NCBI GenBank assembly: GCA_034769895.1
Contig: CM068367.1
Location: forward strand, 121,061,927-121,125,926
Direction of reading: 5' to 3'
Length of the DNA: 64,000 bases
Origin: Magicicada septendecula
Lineage: Eukaryota; Arthropoda; Insecta; Hemiptera; Cicadidae
Positions 12,848 to 23,860 of the stretch are shown here, in pieces (within the stretch, counting starts at the first letter, position 1; the number at the start of each line of letters is the position of its first letter). The notes below the pieces were generated by a model. The model ran no database searches and was not told the DNA's origin. It worked only from the letters and a program-made list of their open reading frames with translations. Made by a program: the position numbers and the translations under genes.

Positions 12848-12882
12848 ACACTCAACTCAACGTTTATTGTTGAGTTGAGTGT
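12848..12882. other. Perfect 14-bp hairpin beside the GT tract
   Basis: ACACTCAACTCAAC (12848-12861) pairs with GTTGAGTTGAGTGT (12869-12882) across a 7-base loop. It lies about 40 bases beyond the GT tract. No T run follows that would suggest an RNA polymerase III terminator, and its role is unknown. Confidence 0.8.
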
Positions 12883-13118
12883 AATTAACCGGGTATGTAG
12901 TAGGACTTTGTGTGAGTTACGATCAATATTAACTGTTGCAAAAATAAATCATCATGTTAGTTGAGATGTGAAAGATTGTGAAATATTTTAGTGACATGAA
13001 ACAACTACTTAAATATAAAAAAAAAAATCATTGATTTATTAAAAAATTATTTAAAAAGTTTTAATATGAAAAAATTATAAACAGAATTATCACTGTTGGA
13101 CACCGCTATAGAAAAATT

Positions 13119-13165
13119 ATTCCGATAAGCGCTTTGAAGCTTCACAGCTCATCGTCAGATCGAAA
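13119..13165 (-). ncRNA. Hammerhead ribozyme, probably inactive copy
   Basis: Reading the minus strand, CTGACGA is followed by the AGCT/AGCT stem II, but the second core box reads CAAA instead of GAAA and the stem I partner is altered. It belongs to the left inverted arm of the miniature PLE. With the conserved G lost, self-cleavage is unlikely. Confidence 0.55.
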
Positions 13166-13392
13166 ATAAACATAGAAATTAAAAATAACAAAAAACTAAA
13201 ACTTGGGGTATTTAGGAAAGAATCGTATTCTGATATAAATATACCGAAAGAATCTTACCACCCTTATAGATATAAAATGGCGACGCAATCAATTCATTTT
13301 GTTTTAGAGCTCAGAAGTGTTTAAAAGAGACAGAAACAAAAGATAGGGAGATAAAAAAGATAAAGGCAACTGTAAGGAACAATAAAGGTTAT

Positions 13393-13438
13393 TTCCGATC
13401 TGACGATGAGCTGTGAAGTTTGAAAGCGCTAATCGGAA
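13393..13438 (+). ncRNA. Type I hammerhead ribozyme in PLE terminus
   Basis: Order of parts: stem I strand TTCCGAT, core CTGACGA, stem II AGCT-GTGA-AGTT (one G-T pair), core GAAA, palindromic stem III AGCGCT, then the stem I partner ATCGGAA. Stem I pairs perfectly over 7 bp. The predicted cleavage site is after the A of GCGCTA. A minimal palindromic stem III is the known form of Penelope-element hammerheads, thought to work as dimers. Confidence 0.8.
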
Positions 13439-14436
13439 TCATTTTTCTGTAGTGGTGTCCAACAGTGATAATTCTGTTTGTGATTATAACCATTAACACA
13501 ACTTTCTTAATTAAAAAAAGTATAAATTTAAAATATCCCCTTTTGTAAGAAGCTTTTTTCTGAAACCATGAAGACATTTCTCATACTATAAATCACAAAT
13601 AAATAATATAAAAACAACATACTTGAATTATATAAGCCTACATGAACATAAATATGATAAATGTTTCAGCTTGGGTGTCTGATACAAAATATTTAAATCA
13701 AGTAATTAATTTGAATATTGCAAATCATATAGGAAAATACTATTTAAATATTTACTACATAAAAAGAAGAAGTTTACTTAAAGTATTTTTTGTGTTTTTG
13801 ATGTGTGCGCGCGCGCTTGTGCATGTGTGACACAGAGAGGGGGCAGACAGACAGACAGACAGACAGACAGAGGGAACTCAGACGAAGGTGTAATACTACT
13901 TTTCTTACCATAGTGAATCACTACTGCCAGCCGATACCAAGATTTTTAAGCCACAGAATGACTGTAATATAAAGGGAGCTGGGGTAAGGGGAGACACACC
14001 AGACATCTGTTTTGCGTCATCAACTACCGACAAAACCCCGGTCGGTGTCAACAAAGCATTAAAGCATTACAGACTGTCTCGTCGTTACTGCTGTCTGTCG
14101 TAAACAGATGTGTTCACAAAATGCGGCAAACGTAGTGTGAAGGGCTGCAACCACTCATAATGATAATGGCACGTACACGTGTATATAAATTTTAGACGCT
14201 TTAAAAAAATGTATACAAATATCTGCCTGGCTGTACAGTACAGTAAGTGTCGTACTGTATTCTAGCACTTCATCAGTATCACCCGTTCTTCTCTCCTCTA
14301 GTCACTGTATAACTCGCTACCTTCTGATTCCCATTTCTCAAAATCATCTATCCATTTCCTCCTCGGGCTTTCGGGCTTCCTGTCAGTTTTCTCTCATCTA
14401 TTTGAACAACAGGCTGACAAATTTTCTTCTTCCTGG

Positions 14437-14459
14437 TTACTTCCACAAAGTGGAAGTAA
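14437..14459. other. Perfect 10-bp hairpin resembling the array element's 3' end
   Basis: TTACTTCCAC, loop AAA, GTGGAAGTAA. The outer part (ACTTCCA...TGGAAGTAA) is like the terminal hairpin of the array element. It may be a solo terminus of a related Helitron-like family, but no left flank or 160-bp unit is nearby. Confidence 0.35.
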
Positions 14460-14792
14460 TAAAGTTCTTAATAGGCACACATTTACTTTGTGAGCCAACT
14501 AACCAGACAACAGCCCGCCCATAAAACAACCTAGTCTGTACCACGTGGTCACACTAATGAGCCAACTGAGTAATTTGATACGACGCGTTTTTACGATTAT
14601 ATAATTTTTTAAGTGAATTACAGAGAATCGCGTGCCGTGCAATAAGCAGATATTGACAGTTACCATGCTTGATTACAAAACGAGCAGATCCTATAACGAT
14701 TGAGAAACGACCTAATTTACGAATAGACGTCACGAAGAAATGAGACAGACGAGAATTTATGACACACACAATTGGTTGATACAGTGATTTAA

Positions 14793-14975
14793 ATCAACAG
14801 AGGAGATAAACTGTGGAGACAAATACAAGACTGGATGAAACAGATTACTGTCCAGACGTGGCGGGAGGGATCTGGAAAATATGCAAAAGATCTGCAGAGA
14901 ATGGTCGAGGCTGACAGACGACTTTACAGCAGCCAACAGACTGGTGACGAACGGGGAAGAAAAAAAAACTGTGAA
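14793..14975 (+). pseudogene. Possible LINE 3'-end fragment
   Basis: An open frame reads G-D-K-L-W-R-Q-I-Q-D-W-M-K-Q, then W-R-E-G, then L-Q-R-M-V-E-A-D-R, ending at a stop near 14981. The spacing of tryptophans and basic residues is like the extreme C-terminus of many LINE proteins, but there is no GRP-R-RW box and no RT domain. Chance is a real alternative. Confidence 0.25.
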
Positions 14976-15951
14976 ACTTAGTCAGAATGCTTTCATAACG
15001 AAAAGATTCCAAATACTGTTGGAATTATGAATACTTATAGATGCAAGAACGTGGAACGTTTGAAGCTGGGTTACTTAAATTTAAAACTCCACAAATTAAT
15101 GAAATAGGCCTATAGTCTTTCAACCATTATTTATTTTTCTGTTCACTGATATACCTCCTTTGGTGGTCGTTAGTGCGCGAAATCTGAATAACGATTCACG
15201 ACAGAAAGTATACAAAGATTATACGAATTTGTTCTATTTATATATTCAAATAAAATTGCTCGAAGCTGTTGTAAAGTTCTCTTTGTATGTTCATGGTTTA
15301 CGTTGGAATGTCATATCTTACGATGTTTTATCTCTTTAAGGTTTAAAATATATGAAGTTGGTTTAACGATTTTAGTTGCGTCTAAAAATAAATTTTGTAA
15401 CGATGCTGTCATAGTTAATGAACATTTACACGAACAAAACATTGAAACGAAGGCACAGCACTCTTGAAATTAATATACTGTAAATCGACATGGAGCAGTG
15501 GGAATATAAAGACTTCTATACGCGGAATAACAGAAGAACGTGAGTGAAATACGGAAAATTGAAACGTGGTTATTTATATTTTAAAACTTGCGGAAATTAG
15601 TGAAACTATGGTTAGCACCAGCCGTGTAAGTTTACGCCGTATATTCGTTGGCAACTCCTCCCTTCGGAGCCATGCTACGTTATCTTTTATACACAAAGAT
15701 GAACTTGGTTTAACGTCTCCGCTTTACTGCGATGAAGACAAATTCGTTTCGTTCACAAATGAGTGACTGGTGTATTACTCTGACTATACACAGTTTATAC
15801 TGTATTCATACGCTAATAAAGTGGAATGAGTTACAATAACATGAATAGAATATCAAGCTGGCTGTGTTTGTAACACGAGTAGCGAAGTCATAATACCTAA
15901 CAGAAACTGGCTATACATACTGTATTAATAAAGGTAGTTCGTGATGAGCCG

Positions 15952-15953
<2 letters not shown>

Positions 15954-15998
<45 letters not shown>
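15954..15998. repeat. (TA)n microsatellite
   Basis: About 45 bp of perfect TA dinucleotides. Confidence 0.95.
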
Positions 15999-16001
<3 letters not shown>

Positions 16002-16524
16002 GCGCGTGCGAGCGTGTGTTAATTGCATCTAGTCTGGTTTTCATAACAAGTTGTACAGAAATGTAGTACCTCGCAAAGTAATTACTTAGAAGCACTTACT
16101 TAGAAGTACTTATAAGCACTTTATCGATCTTGCGTTAACCTGTAAATATACTCAAAGAGTCCATTTCAACAGTATAAGAGTCCATTAGTTTGAGACAAGA
16201 TTAGATGGTGAAAGTTGATGGGGTGCAAATCGGCCCATCGAGACTGTTATTCGATTAGCAAACTTAATTAACCCTGGGTCTAGTTCAAAGTTGATTCATA
16301 CGTTCATCTTAAGTGGAGAATTAAAAATCATCTAATGTTGGTATGTTATGTATTTAGAACTGGACAAATATATTTAGAATAATAAGAAAGGTAATAAGAA
16401 AGAAGACAAGTACATGAAGTCCACCGAAGGACAGGGGATGAGACAGATCAAAATCACGATAAAAGGCCAGGTGGAAACGGAATGCGGGAAAGCTGGAGAT
16501 ACAAAATCGGAAGAACTGATAAAA

Positions 16525-17273
16525 ATATCGGTATGGAGAACCATACATGACTTCCATGTTCTAAGATTTATATTTAAAATCATTTTCGAAATGAAATATT
16601 TCCACAGAAACTACTTCTTTCTTCAGCCTTAACCACAGTACTGTGGTCACTACGTATACCACCTCACGTTAGTGCATTCGATTTTCTCTCATGATGGCAC
16701 TGCCGAAAAGTCTGGTTTTGAACACAGCACAAGAAGAAAACATTGGACCACGGCCAAACAGCCCGGGAACGAATTATAACAACAAACTACTTCTTTGTTG
16801 CCGATAACGTAGGACACATAAAAAATTATCCCCTCCCCTTTCTACTATCATTTTCATTTATAGAAAATTACCCCTCCCCTTCAACTACCCTTTTCATTTA
16901 TAGATATTCATCTACCTTTCTACAGTGGATTATTATGACCTTCTTTCAGGATAGCCTACTTTCTTTATCAAAATTAAGTACTTTACTTTTGTTAAACATA
17001 AAACGTTGCAGGTAAACTACCTCTTCCCCTTAATCAGTAGGCCTTGAGTCCTCTACAACTCGAGCACACATGCAAAAAATTATTTAATTCTGTTTGAATT
17101 TGCGGCAGTTACCGTTCGCCATAGAAAAAATTCTACACATAGAGACACAGACACTTTTCGGAAAATGATTTTTCTTCATGTTTTGAGGGTAGTACAACCA
17201 GAATCAGTCCTTATCTCGAACACGATTTATTTCGCCATCACCATACTTCCATTTCCTTATGGAACATGGAAGT
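16525..17273 (+). mobile_element. Solo 749-bp copy of the array element (single unit)
   Basis: It starts ATATCGGTATGG and ends in the ACTTCCAT...ATGGAAGT hairpin (17245-17273). Inside are left flank type A (to ~17005), exactly one 160-bp unit (GTAAACTACC at 17011), a decayed GACACAGACAC microsatellite and the right flank. The 5' subterminal ACTTCCATGTTCTA (16550-16563) is the inverse complement of the 3' end. No target-site duplication is seen; the flanks are GATAAA and ACAAAA. This defines the basic element from which the 12-kb array grew. Confidence 0.75.
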
Positions 17274-17740
17274 AACAAAAAGGTGAATAGAACCGGTTGG
17301 TAATTATAGTACGCATGACTTTTAATTAAGAAAGATAATATGAACAGATGGTTGTGAGGAATGATTCACTAGAAGCACAATCATAACAGCTCTAAGAAAA
17401 TTAAGCAGTCAGTACCCCAGTGAATACATTATCTAAAATAATAACAAGGAAAACATATTTTTAAACTTCATTACTTTTACCTGTTTTCAGTTTACAACTT
17501 GTTCCATTTACATTTACATTTACATTATTTATAATGAGACCATTTTTGATAGTCCAAGAATATAGGCTATTTCGATAATCTAACAATATTTTACTATATA
17601 AAGGAATGTGAACACCATAAAAATTTGGAGAGACGATATTGCGAATCAGACGACGTTTACGAGTCGATAATGGTTTAATAATAAGCTTAACACGTTAATT
17701 GTTTTTTCTCATTATGACACTGTTCGTGAGTTTATACACG
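17274..17740. other. No feature recognised
   Basis: AT-rich sequence with a short TTTACA triplication (17511-17530) and nothing else identifiable. Confidence 0.5.
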
Positions 17741-17865
17741 TTTATATTTTTGTTGGCAGCACACGTTTCGCACGGCGTTCGATGAGACATCATCGGCTTA
17801 AAGTCAGTTGAGCCACTGAGGATGCCCCATCGTACAGCGAGCGAAACGTACAGCATTGACAAAAA
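17741..17865. mobile_element. Diverged inverted pair of PLE-type termini
   Basis: The left arm (about 17741-17800) and right arm (about 17805-17865) are inverse complements at roughly 70 percent identity. Both contain the ACGTTTCG / CGAAACGT box. The right arm holds CTGAGGA (17816-17822) and GAAACGT (17843-17849), a hammerhead-like pair of core boxes in the order found at Penelope ends. The left arm has CCGATGA in place of CTGATGA. No coding sequence remains. Confidence 0.45.
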
Positions 17866-18926
17866 TCAAACGTCATATACAAAAACACAAAAATACAAAT
17901 GTCACATGCAAAAACAGCGTTCTTTTTTATATCACGCCTAGTTCGGTGCGCTCAGTTGTAATCAATGGTGAGTTTACTTCAACATCTTTGACGGGATATT
18001 TTGTTAAAAATATTGAACAGTGGACATCAGCCATTATAGCTTAAACATTTTAATAGCAAAGATTCGGCTACGCCGGATGCCAGTAGTCGTAAAATTGTAA
18101 AATTGCATGCAGATATATTTTTTGAGTTTTATTTTTTGTACTCCTAAAAATATTACAGATTTTCGGCGTATGAGTCTATAAATAGTACAAAATAAAATAA
18201 TTTAAACATTACTCCATCACTCAGACATCACTCCATCACAAACAGTCAGACATATAGAACGACGGTTGACGCGCTATTTGTATGTAGTTATAGCATTTCA
18301 TGCAACTATCGTTAAAGGTTTATTTATGTATTTGTACCCATATTTACACGACAGCTCAATCAACGCTACATTTAGTAATTAGCAAGGGAGATGTGTACGT
18401 AACGTATACATATATACATTACGTTCCCTCCCCGCTACGTCTGGTATGTGGCTCATGTTTGAACAAGCCGTTGCACAATGTGTATCTTTCACTAGAACTG
18501 ATTCTGGGAGGCGTTCTGTACAACACACTGACAAATACAGAATTAAACGGTATATAACTCTGTATATTAGATATACAAATAACATTTAATTCATCAAAGG
18601 ATATGATCCATGTACCAAGGTTACATAAGATGTACATAACATGTACACGAGATGAATAATATTTTATGATACCAGGTTAGAAAAGTAAGATGGATATCTA
18701 CTAGATATTTTAAAAACACAGCAGTCGTTCAAATTTTACTTATCTTTATGTGTGCGTCGTTAGATTAGTCGTAGATGGTATTTAATTTTGAACGAATTAT
18801 CAGAAATATAACTTACATGTGTATAGCTTAAGGCGTGAGAGCTGTGTTCGAGCCTGATCTGTATTAAGTTGATTCTTTAAATTTTACTTCAGTGCATTTT
18901 GAATGACATCCGATATTCGTTAGAAG
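17866..18926. other. No gene recognised
   Basis: The open frames at 17856-18044 and 18300-18557 have no recognisable domain. No repeat or structured element stands out. Confidence 0.45.
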
Positions 18927-19031
18927 ACTCCGGGTGGTGCAGTGGCCAGCGCCATGGCCGACAGCAAGGAATTCCAATAATTGTGAAGGCTGTGCTAGCG
19001 CATCGGTTTCCAAAGTGGAGTCGAAACCATG
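18927..19031 (+). repeat. tRNA-like segment, possible SINE head
   Basis: TGGTGCAGTGG (near 18934-18944) fits the RNA polymerase III A box. GGAGTCGAAACC (near 19016-19027) is two mismatches from a B box at tRNA-like distance. No clear acceptor stem or poly(A)/simple tail is seen. Confidence 0.3.
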
Positions 19032-19197
19032 TATTTTCAACGACGTGACTCCCAGACCGATAGCCTTACTAATCAGGTAAGTTGAAGACTCACCAACGTA
19101 TAATTTAGTTTTACTTTCCGGAAAAAGAATTAAAAATGAACTTTTCAATAAAACTAGTAATAAATCGCTGCTATTAAAACAGATAAAAATCAAAATC

Positions 19198-19292
19198 GGA
19201 AGGTGAGAATCGAATCCATTTCATCATACAAACAACAGCCTTCATGATCGTCGCGTCGCGTCGCGTGGACAGCGCTATCACCTAAACTGCTT
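19198..19292 (-). repeat. Second tRNA-like segment, possible SINE
   Basis: On the minus strand, TTTAGGTGATAGCGC resembles a D-arm/A-box and GATTCGATTC resembles a B box about 50 bases on. The GTCGCGTCGCGTCGCG run between them is a small triplication. With the plus-strand segment at 18927 this suggests a composite of decayed tRNA-derived SINEs. Confidence 0.3.
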
Positions 19293-20308
19293 TCGTAGTT
19301 TTTAACAAGACAAAATTAGTTTGTGTGCGAACGAGTTCTTGAAAATTACTCATTTCATGCACGCAACAATGGCAAAAAACTCCGTCGCTGTTGTTTATCG
19401 CCAGAGATCGCTGAATGGCATCCAGCACCCAGTAGTTATACACTTAAAGCTCTTTAAGGGTTTTAATTGCTCAGTAGTAGGCCGGGCTGTGTATGTACAC
19501 AGCTGGACTGTATAAAACGACATGGTAATATTAACTGCGTCCTCTTTGTCGTAGTCGACGCCCTTGCCCACAATAATCCCTTCCCCTCTCCCTTCGTTCC
19601 GACTCTTGTCAGTGTTTTTCAGACAACAAATGTTTTGTCTCACATGGCTTCCTTCTCCCTGTCTCTCTCCCTCACATTTCCCTCTGCTGCCCGTAACAAA
19701 GAGAAATAGCTATCATCATCGTTTCAAGCATCGTTTACCACGATCTTGTACATTTATGCAACATCATCGTTTATTTTTTTCCTGTTGTATTCAAAAAATA
19801 TGTTTTCTTCGTTAATAAAAATTTCCGCATAAAAACGCCTGAGATTGTACTGTCCCGTCATCTACGGGTATATTGCCAGTTTTAGTAATGTGTTTATTAA
19901 GTGTGGAAAATTTTTGTAAGTTTCACGTTGTCAAAGAAAAAGTAAACTGTATCAACAAAGTAAAATTACCATTTTTTAATCTCACGACTCTTGTAAGTCT
20001 TTCCGTGTCAAATCAACACAAACGATTTCAACTCATCATCTTAGATTTTGCTTAAATTTGGCACAGAGGTAGCCTCGTATAGGCTAAGAAAATGTGAAAT
20101 TTTGTTGAAATTTATCAACTCCTTTTGAAAACAGAGCCACGCAAAGTTTCCAAAAATCAGCCAAGAACACACGACCGACAACTTTTCAAATTGCCAAAGA
20201 AGCTTTCCAAATTCAGCTAGAGAGATGGAAAAGGTGTAATTAAAAGCACTTGCAATGCATTTCTTAGGATACACACAACAATATAAGTTGAGATAAAAAA
20301 ATTTACAG
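19293..20308. other. No gene recognised
   Basis: Mixed sequence with a CT-rich patch (19640-19690). Open frames on both strands lack any recognisable motif. Confidence 0.45.
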
Positions 20309-20600
20309 GCATTGCACAAATGCAATGCACAGAGAAAGGCATTGAAAAATGCTTCAATAAAACTAAAAAATATATATATTTATGTTCATTCACCAATCAA
20401 TGAATTCATTCTTCATTTACCAATGTACAGATTATAAGTTAAATGTAGTCGCATTCATAAGCGAAGTTTTATATGTGTACTACGTTATTGACAACAAAGA
20501 AATAGTTTCTATGGAAACTCACCGGTTCCCATTTTGGATCACGCACCAGCGGTCGTTTTCAAATGTGCGACACGTCCTTATAAACATTTTCAATGTTAAA
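20309..20600 (-). repeat. Dispersed repeat (copy 1) related to the array element
   Basis: About 290 bp match 47652-47943 closely in the same orientation. Read on the minus strand it holds a 42-bp module (20467-20508) that differs at only three positions from 661-702 of the array's left flank. It ends in two hairpins: a GCATT/AATGC hairpin, then GCATTGCA-loop-TGCAATGC (20309-20328). It is probably another non-autonomous element sharing a module with the array family. The open frame at 20382-20666 is conserved only as DNA. Confidence 0.6.
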
Positions 20601-20608
20601 ACGTTTCA

Positions 20609-20638
20609 AATTCAAAATCAACATTTTGATTTTGAATT
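20609..20638. other. Perfect 13-bp hairpin at the repeat's edge
   Basis: AATTCAAAATCAA (20609-20621), loop CATT, TTGATTTTGAATT (20626-20638). It lies just outside the region shared with 47652-47943. Confidence 0.7.
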
Positions 20639-20639
20639 C

Positions 20640-23404
20640 CTCAAAAAGCGGACTTGCAAATTTTGAAAAAAATAATAAAGGGGCCTAATAGTTCTTTTAC
20701 GTCTGTGCTATACATAAAAGGTGCAATTTTGTAAAGTTGCTATTCACCAGGTTCACTCTTATCATCGTCACATCTAACAGAAGTTTAAACAAATTCTAAC
20801 CTAAAAAAATTCTTGCTTTCAGAACATTAAGATATTTTTTTTATTATTGGAAGAAGCAATAAGTTAAACAGAAAAATAAAATATAGGCAGAGAATAAAAT
20901 CGCTAAACATGGAGTGAATTAAACAAAAATATGTGAAGTTTCAATGACCATATTTACATACAGTTCAATATCAACAGCCTACGAGGGCTGCTACATGAAA
21001 ACTATATGCTAATGAGTACTCAGTTTGAGATGTCACTAATAGTGTAAAAATAGATTTTCTAAGGCGGTTTACAAGACCATTAAAGATGGAAAAGGTCTAA
21101 GACGATAAGAAAAAGCAATTATGACTATTCTCTTGTGCGGATAGCCTCAGCAGCAAAATCTAAGATATACTGTACATAGATTTCATAACGACTAGTAGTA
21201 ACTAATGACCTTTTCCTGTAGAAAAATATCAGATGGAAAATTTGTGCGGTCAAACCGAAACACAGCCCAAACAAGGAAACTTTAAGAAACACGACTGAGT
21301 TGAGTGAGGAAGTATTAGGATACATGAGATAACGTGTTATTGTAATATCAGTAAGTTGGTTTTATCGTTTCCATCATACGCGTATAAGCATAAGAAATTT
21401 ATGTTTTTTAAAGACGTTCCGAGAACTCACTAAAACTTCACGTACTCTGAGCGTCTTACTTTTCAACCCTTACAGTCATACTAATAAACTTCGGTGCAGT
21501 CCAAAAAGTAAAAGAAGAAAAACACATTTTAAAGTTTTCTCAACAGAATTAAAATTGTAAATTGAGGTTGTCGTGGGGTAAATACCAAACGTCAGACAAA
21601 ACGATGCAACAAAGAAACTCTTCGTCTAGTTCACTTATAAATATTCATACCCAGGTTCGTCTGCATCACAGTATCATGGTGTTAAATTTGTCTGTCTATC
21701 AGTACCTCTCTCTCTTTCTCTCTCCCTCCTTTTTTGTCTTGTGCGCTCGCTCGCGTATGTATGGCCACTTAACGTTATTAGCATTCTACGATGTTGTCTG
21801 TGTTCCTGAAATCGTGTATTGGTCATTATGTAGAACAGGTAATTAAATTTATTTTCGAGAAAGAGAAAGAACGTGACCTCGAAAATCCTTGCCTTTTTCG
21901 GGTATTACGCATACCGTTCGCTTCCTCGTTTCTTAAGCGCGGAAGCACGCAAAATGATCATTAGAAACAACACATTAATTACCACAGCCAAAACAAAAAT
22001 TTAATCTGGAATACCGTTATTATGTAAGAGACAGGACGGAGCCGTCAAAATGGACAAATTGGAGCTACTTGTAATTACGATAGTACAGTCACTACAGCTA
22101 CTGGAACAAACTTCTCGAGAATTTCAGCAGCTGTTAAAACAAGAGTCCTTCTTTCTTGCTCAATCCGTGGTTTTATCAGCAGCACTTTTGGTCCTACAAC
22201 TTATTTTGTCCCATGCAATTTCTCTTCAACTTGAAATGATTGAACAAAAACAAAAACAATGGTTTGCTAGGCGGTCACAAGAAAATAGAAAAGTTAAAGG
22301 AAATTACAGTAGGAGATGGTTTGTATTATTTGTTGACTCATTGTCTGTGTATTCCTTCCATGTTTATTGCTATAGGCCTAATGGACAATTTTTCGTATAT
22401 ATTTCATATCTTCCATTTTTCCATTAATATATATACTACCAATGGACAGTGTCATAATGGGTTCTTCACTCCTTCGTTATCCACAAAATACTCTGTTCTC
22501 GCCGATCCAATTAAAGAGTTCGTTCATAAGACTATAGACCTCGACAATACAGTCTTAAAGAAATTCCTCTTTGGTTTTCCTGTTAAACAAGAATTTGAGT
22601 CAGAAAGAGTCAATAATACAAACAAAACTGCTTACACAACGTTTCGTAGACATTGCTTGATTCAACGTTTTGTTTTTTTGCCGTACTGAACCACTTTTGC
22701 TTTTGTAAATTCTCCTTTTTTTCGGCTCCCGCTGTTTTCGGTTATTGTGCTACATACATACTTGAAGCTTGTCTTAGAATCTTTCTGTCCAATTTTAAGC
22801 TTGGTTTCTTTGGCACGTTTCGCCACAACATTCTTCCTGTTTTTTTCTTTCCATTAATTTTCATTTATAATATACTTAGAAAATTATCTTCAAAGTTTTA
22901 ACATTTTCTTCAGATTTAGTAAAAAACCATCGACATCTGTAGAGTTCAGTACTTATACACAGAAATGGAGAAAAACAGAATAGTAACATCACCGTGTAAT
23001 GTTCTGGTTAATGGTGGGTTCCTTACAGCGCTGCTGCTTCCAATTCCTCCTGTCCCAGGTCTGTTTTGTAGTTGCCTTATGCCCTTCTTTATTCCTACAA
23101 CTTATTTTATCCGCTGCAAGTTTTTTCATTTCGAAGCAACTGATGAACGACAACAAAGACGGTCAGTAAGCCAACAGAACATTAAAATAATCAGAAGTTA
23201 CAATATAAGACGGTATTGGATAAATACTCCTCAGTCCCTGTGTATTCTACCCACGAACCTTTCTACTGAATATGCTTACTGTAAACCAACATTGTAAAAA
23301 CGGCGTCTTCGTCCTTCATTGTTCTTCAAACTGAATAGCAATCATAACTGTCGAATACATTCTTTCAATCCGTAGCGTCTATCACAATCAGGACTGTGGA
23401 TAGC
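20640..23404. other. No gene recognised; weak internal duplication
   Basis: At 22192-22330 and 23092-23220 two segments look alike (both have CCTACAACTTATTTT, then a Q-rich run, then R-R-W or R-R-Y-W in translation). They may be two decayed copies of one transposon fragment, but I could not name it. A minus-strand frame at about 22675-22865 is open for ~60 codons and rich in lysine, also unrecognised. Confidence 0.35.
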
Positions 23405-23495
23405 GCATCGAGTTTTAAGGTTTACACGAAGCGGCCTGAAATTCGTTACATTAATCTCGCTTTCTACCCAGAACATACTATACAATCTATCTAAC

Positions 23496-23570
<75 letters not shown>

Positions 23571-23860
23571 ATTACGTCCCTCCTCCACGTTCTGAAGTTT
23601 CTCCTTCGTTCTCTTCTTTCATCTCTTAACTTTCCCAAATCCGTCTCTCACTTTACGCCTCACTCTTCCCATTCTCTCCACTTGCTCACAAACCAGTTTT
23701 TTTTTTAGATTTAATAAGTACTACAAAACTTTTTTTTTTATGGCACTACCTCAGTTCAGTTTTCATCCTTAAGTAGTCCTATTTCCCACCTTTTTTATCT
23801 CCATCGATTTTTTTATTAGTTGTAGCTGAAAAACTCGATAATTTTACAAGTGGAATATAT
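23405..23860. repeat. Tandem duplication, copy 1 (~455 bp)
   Basis: It shares ATCGAGTTTTA, ATTCGTTACATTAATCTC, a (CT)n tract, CACGTTCTGAAGTTTCTCCTTC, CTTTCCCAAATCCGTCTC, TTGCTCACA, TATGGCACT and TCCATCGATTTT, in that order, with 23861-24275. It carries the longer CT tract (23503-23569). Confidence 0.8.
23503..23569. repeat. (CT)n microsatellite
   Basis: Perfect CT run of about 67 bp inside the first copy of the tandem duplication. Confidence 0.95.

Larger units (their letters stand above)
13077..13500. mobile_element. Miniature Penelope-like element with inverted ends
   Basis: Two inverted arms (about 13080-13165 and 13389-13485) both match the hammerhead-bearing pseudo-LTR of the large PLE at 37736-41928. 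The ~220 bases between them are not random: they match the RT-to-GIY-YIG linker of that PLE (about 40715-40925, encoding the ESYSDI...HPYRYKM region) with several substitutions and a stop-causing insertion. It is therefore a deleted, non-autonomous PLE copy that kept only the termini and a slice of coding sequence. Homology is seen within the window; past mobility is inferred. Confidence 0.8.
13501..16524. other. No gene recognised; microsatellites and one hairpin
   Basis: The stretch holds an (ACAG)n run (13845-13871), a (TA)n run (15954-15998), a GCGC-rich patch near 13808 and the perfect hairpin at 14437-14459. At 14793-14975 a frame with W-R-Q-I-Q-D-W-M and W-R-E-G could be the 3' end of a LINE, but the match is weak. 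Short open frames here show no family features. Confidence 0.5.

Noticed and set aside
16522-16545. Classic Helitron 3' end (hairpin followed by CTRR) on the minus strand
   Set aside because: The hairpin GTATGG/CCATAC is present but is followed by CGATATTT, not CTRR, so a canonical Helitron end was not called; a Helentron/HINE-like design fits better.
20382-20666. Frame conserved between 20.4 and 47.7 kb (MFIHQSMNSFF...)
   Set aside because: The conservation is at DNA level over the whole repeat including non-coding parts, and the frames diverge at the repeat's edge. It is a repeat, not a gene family.
22965-23297. Frame ending R-R-Y-W-I that could be a Harbinger-type transposase N-terminus
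   Set aside because: Only the short R-R-x-W phrase is suggestive; no acidic catalytic block or terminal repeats were found, so it was not called.
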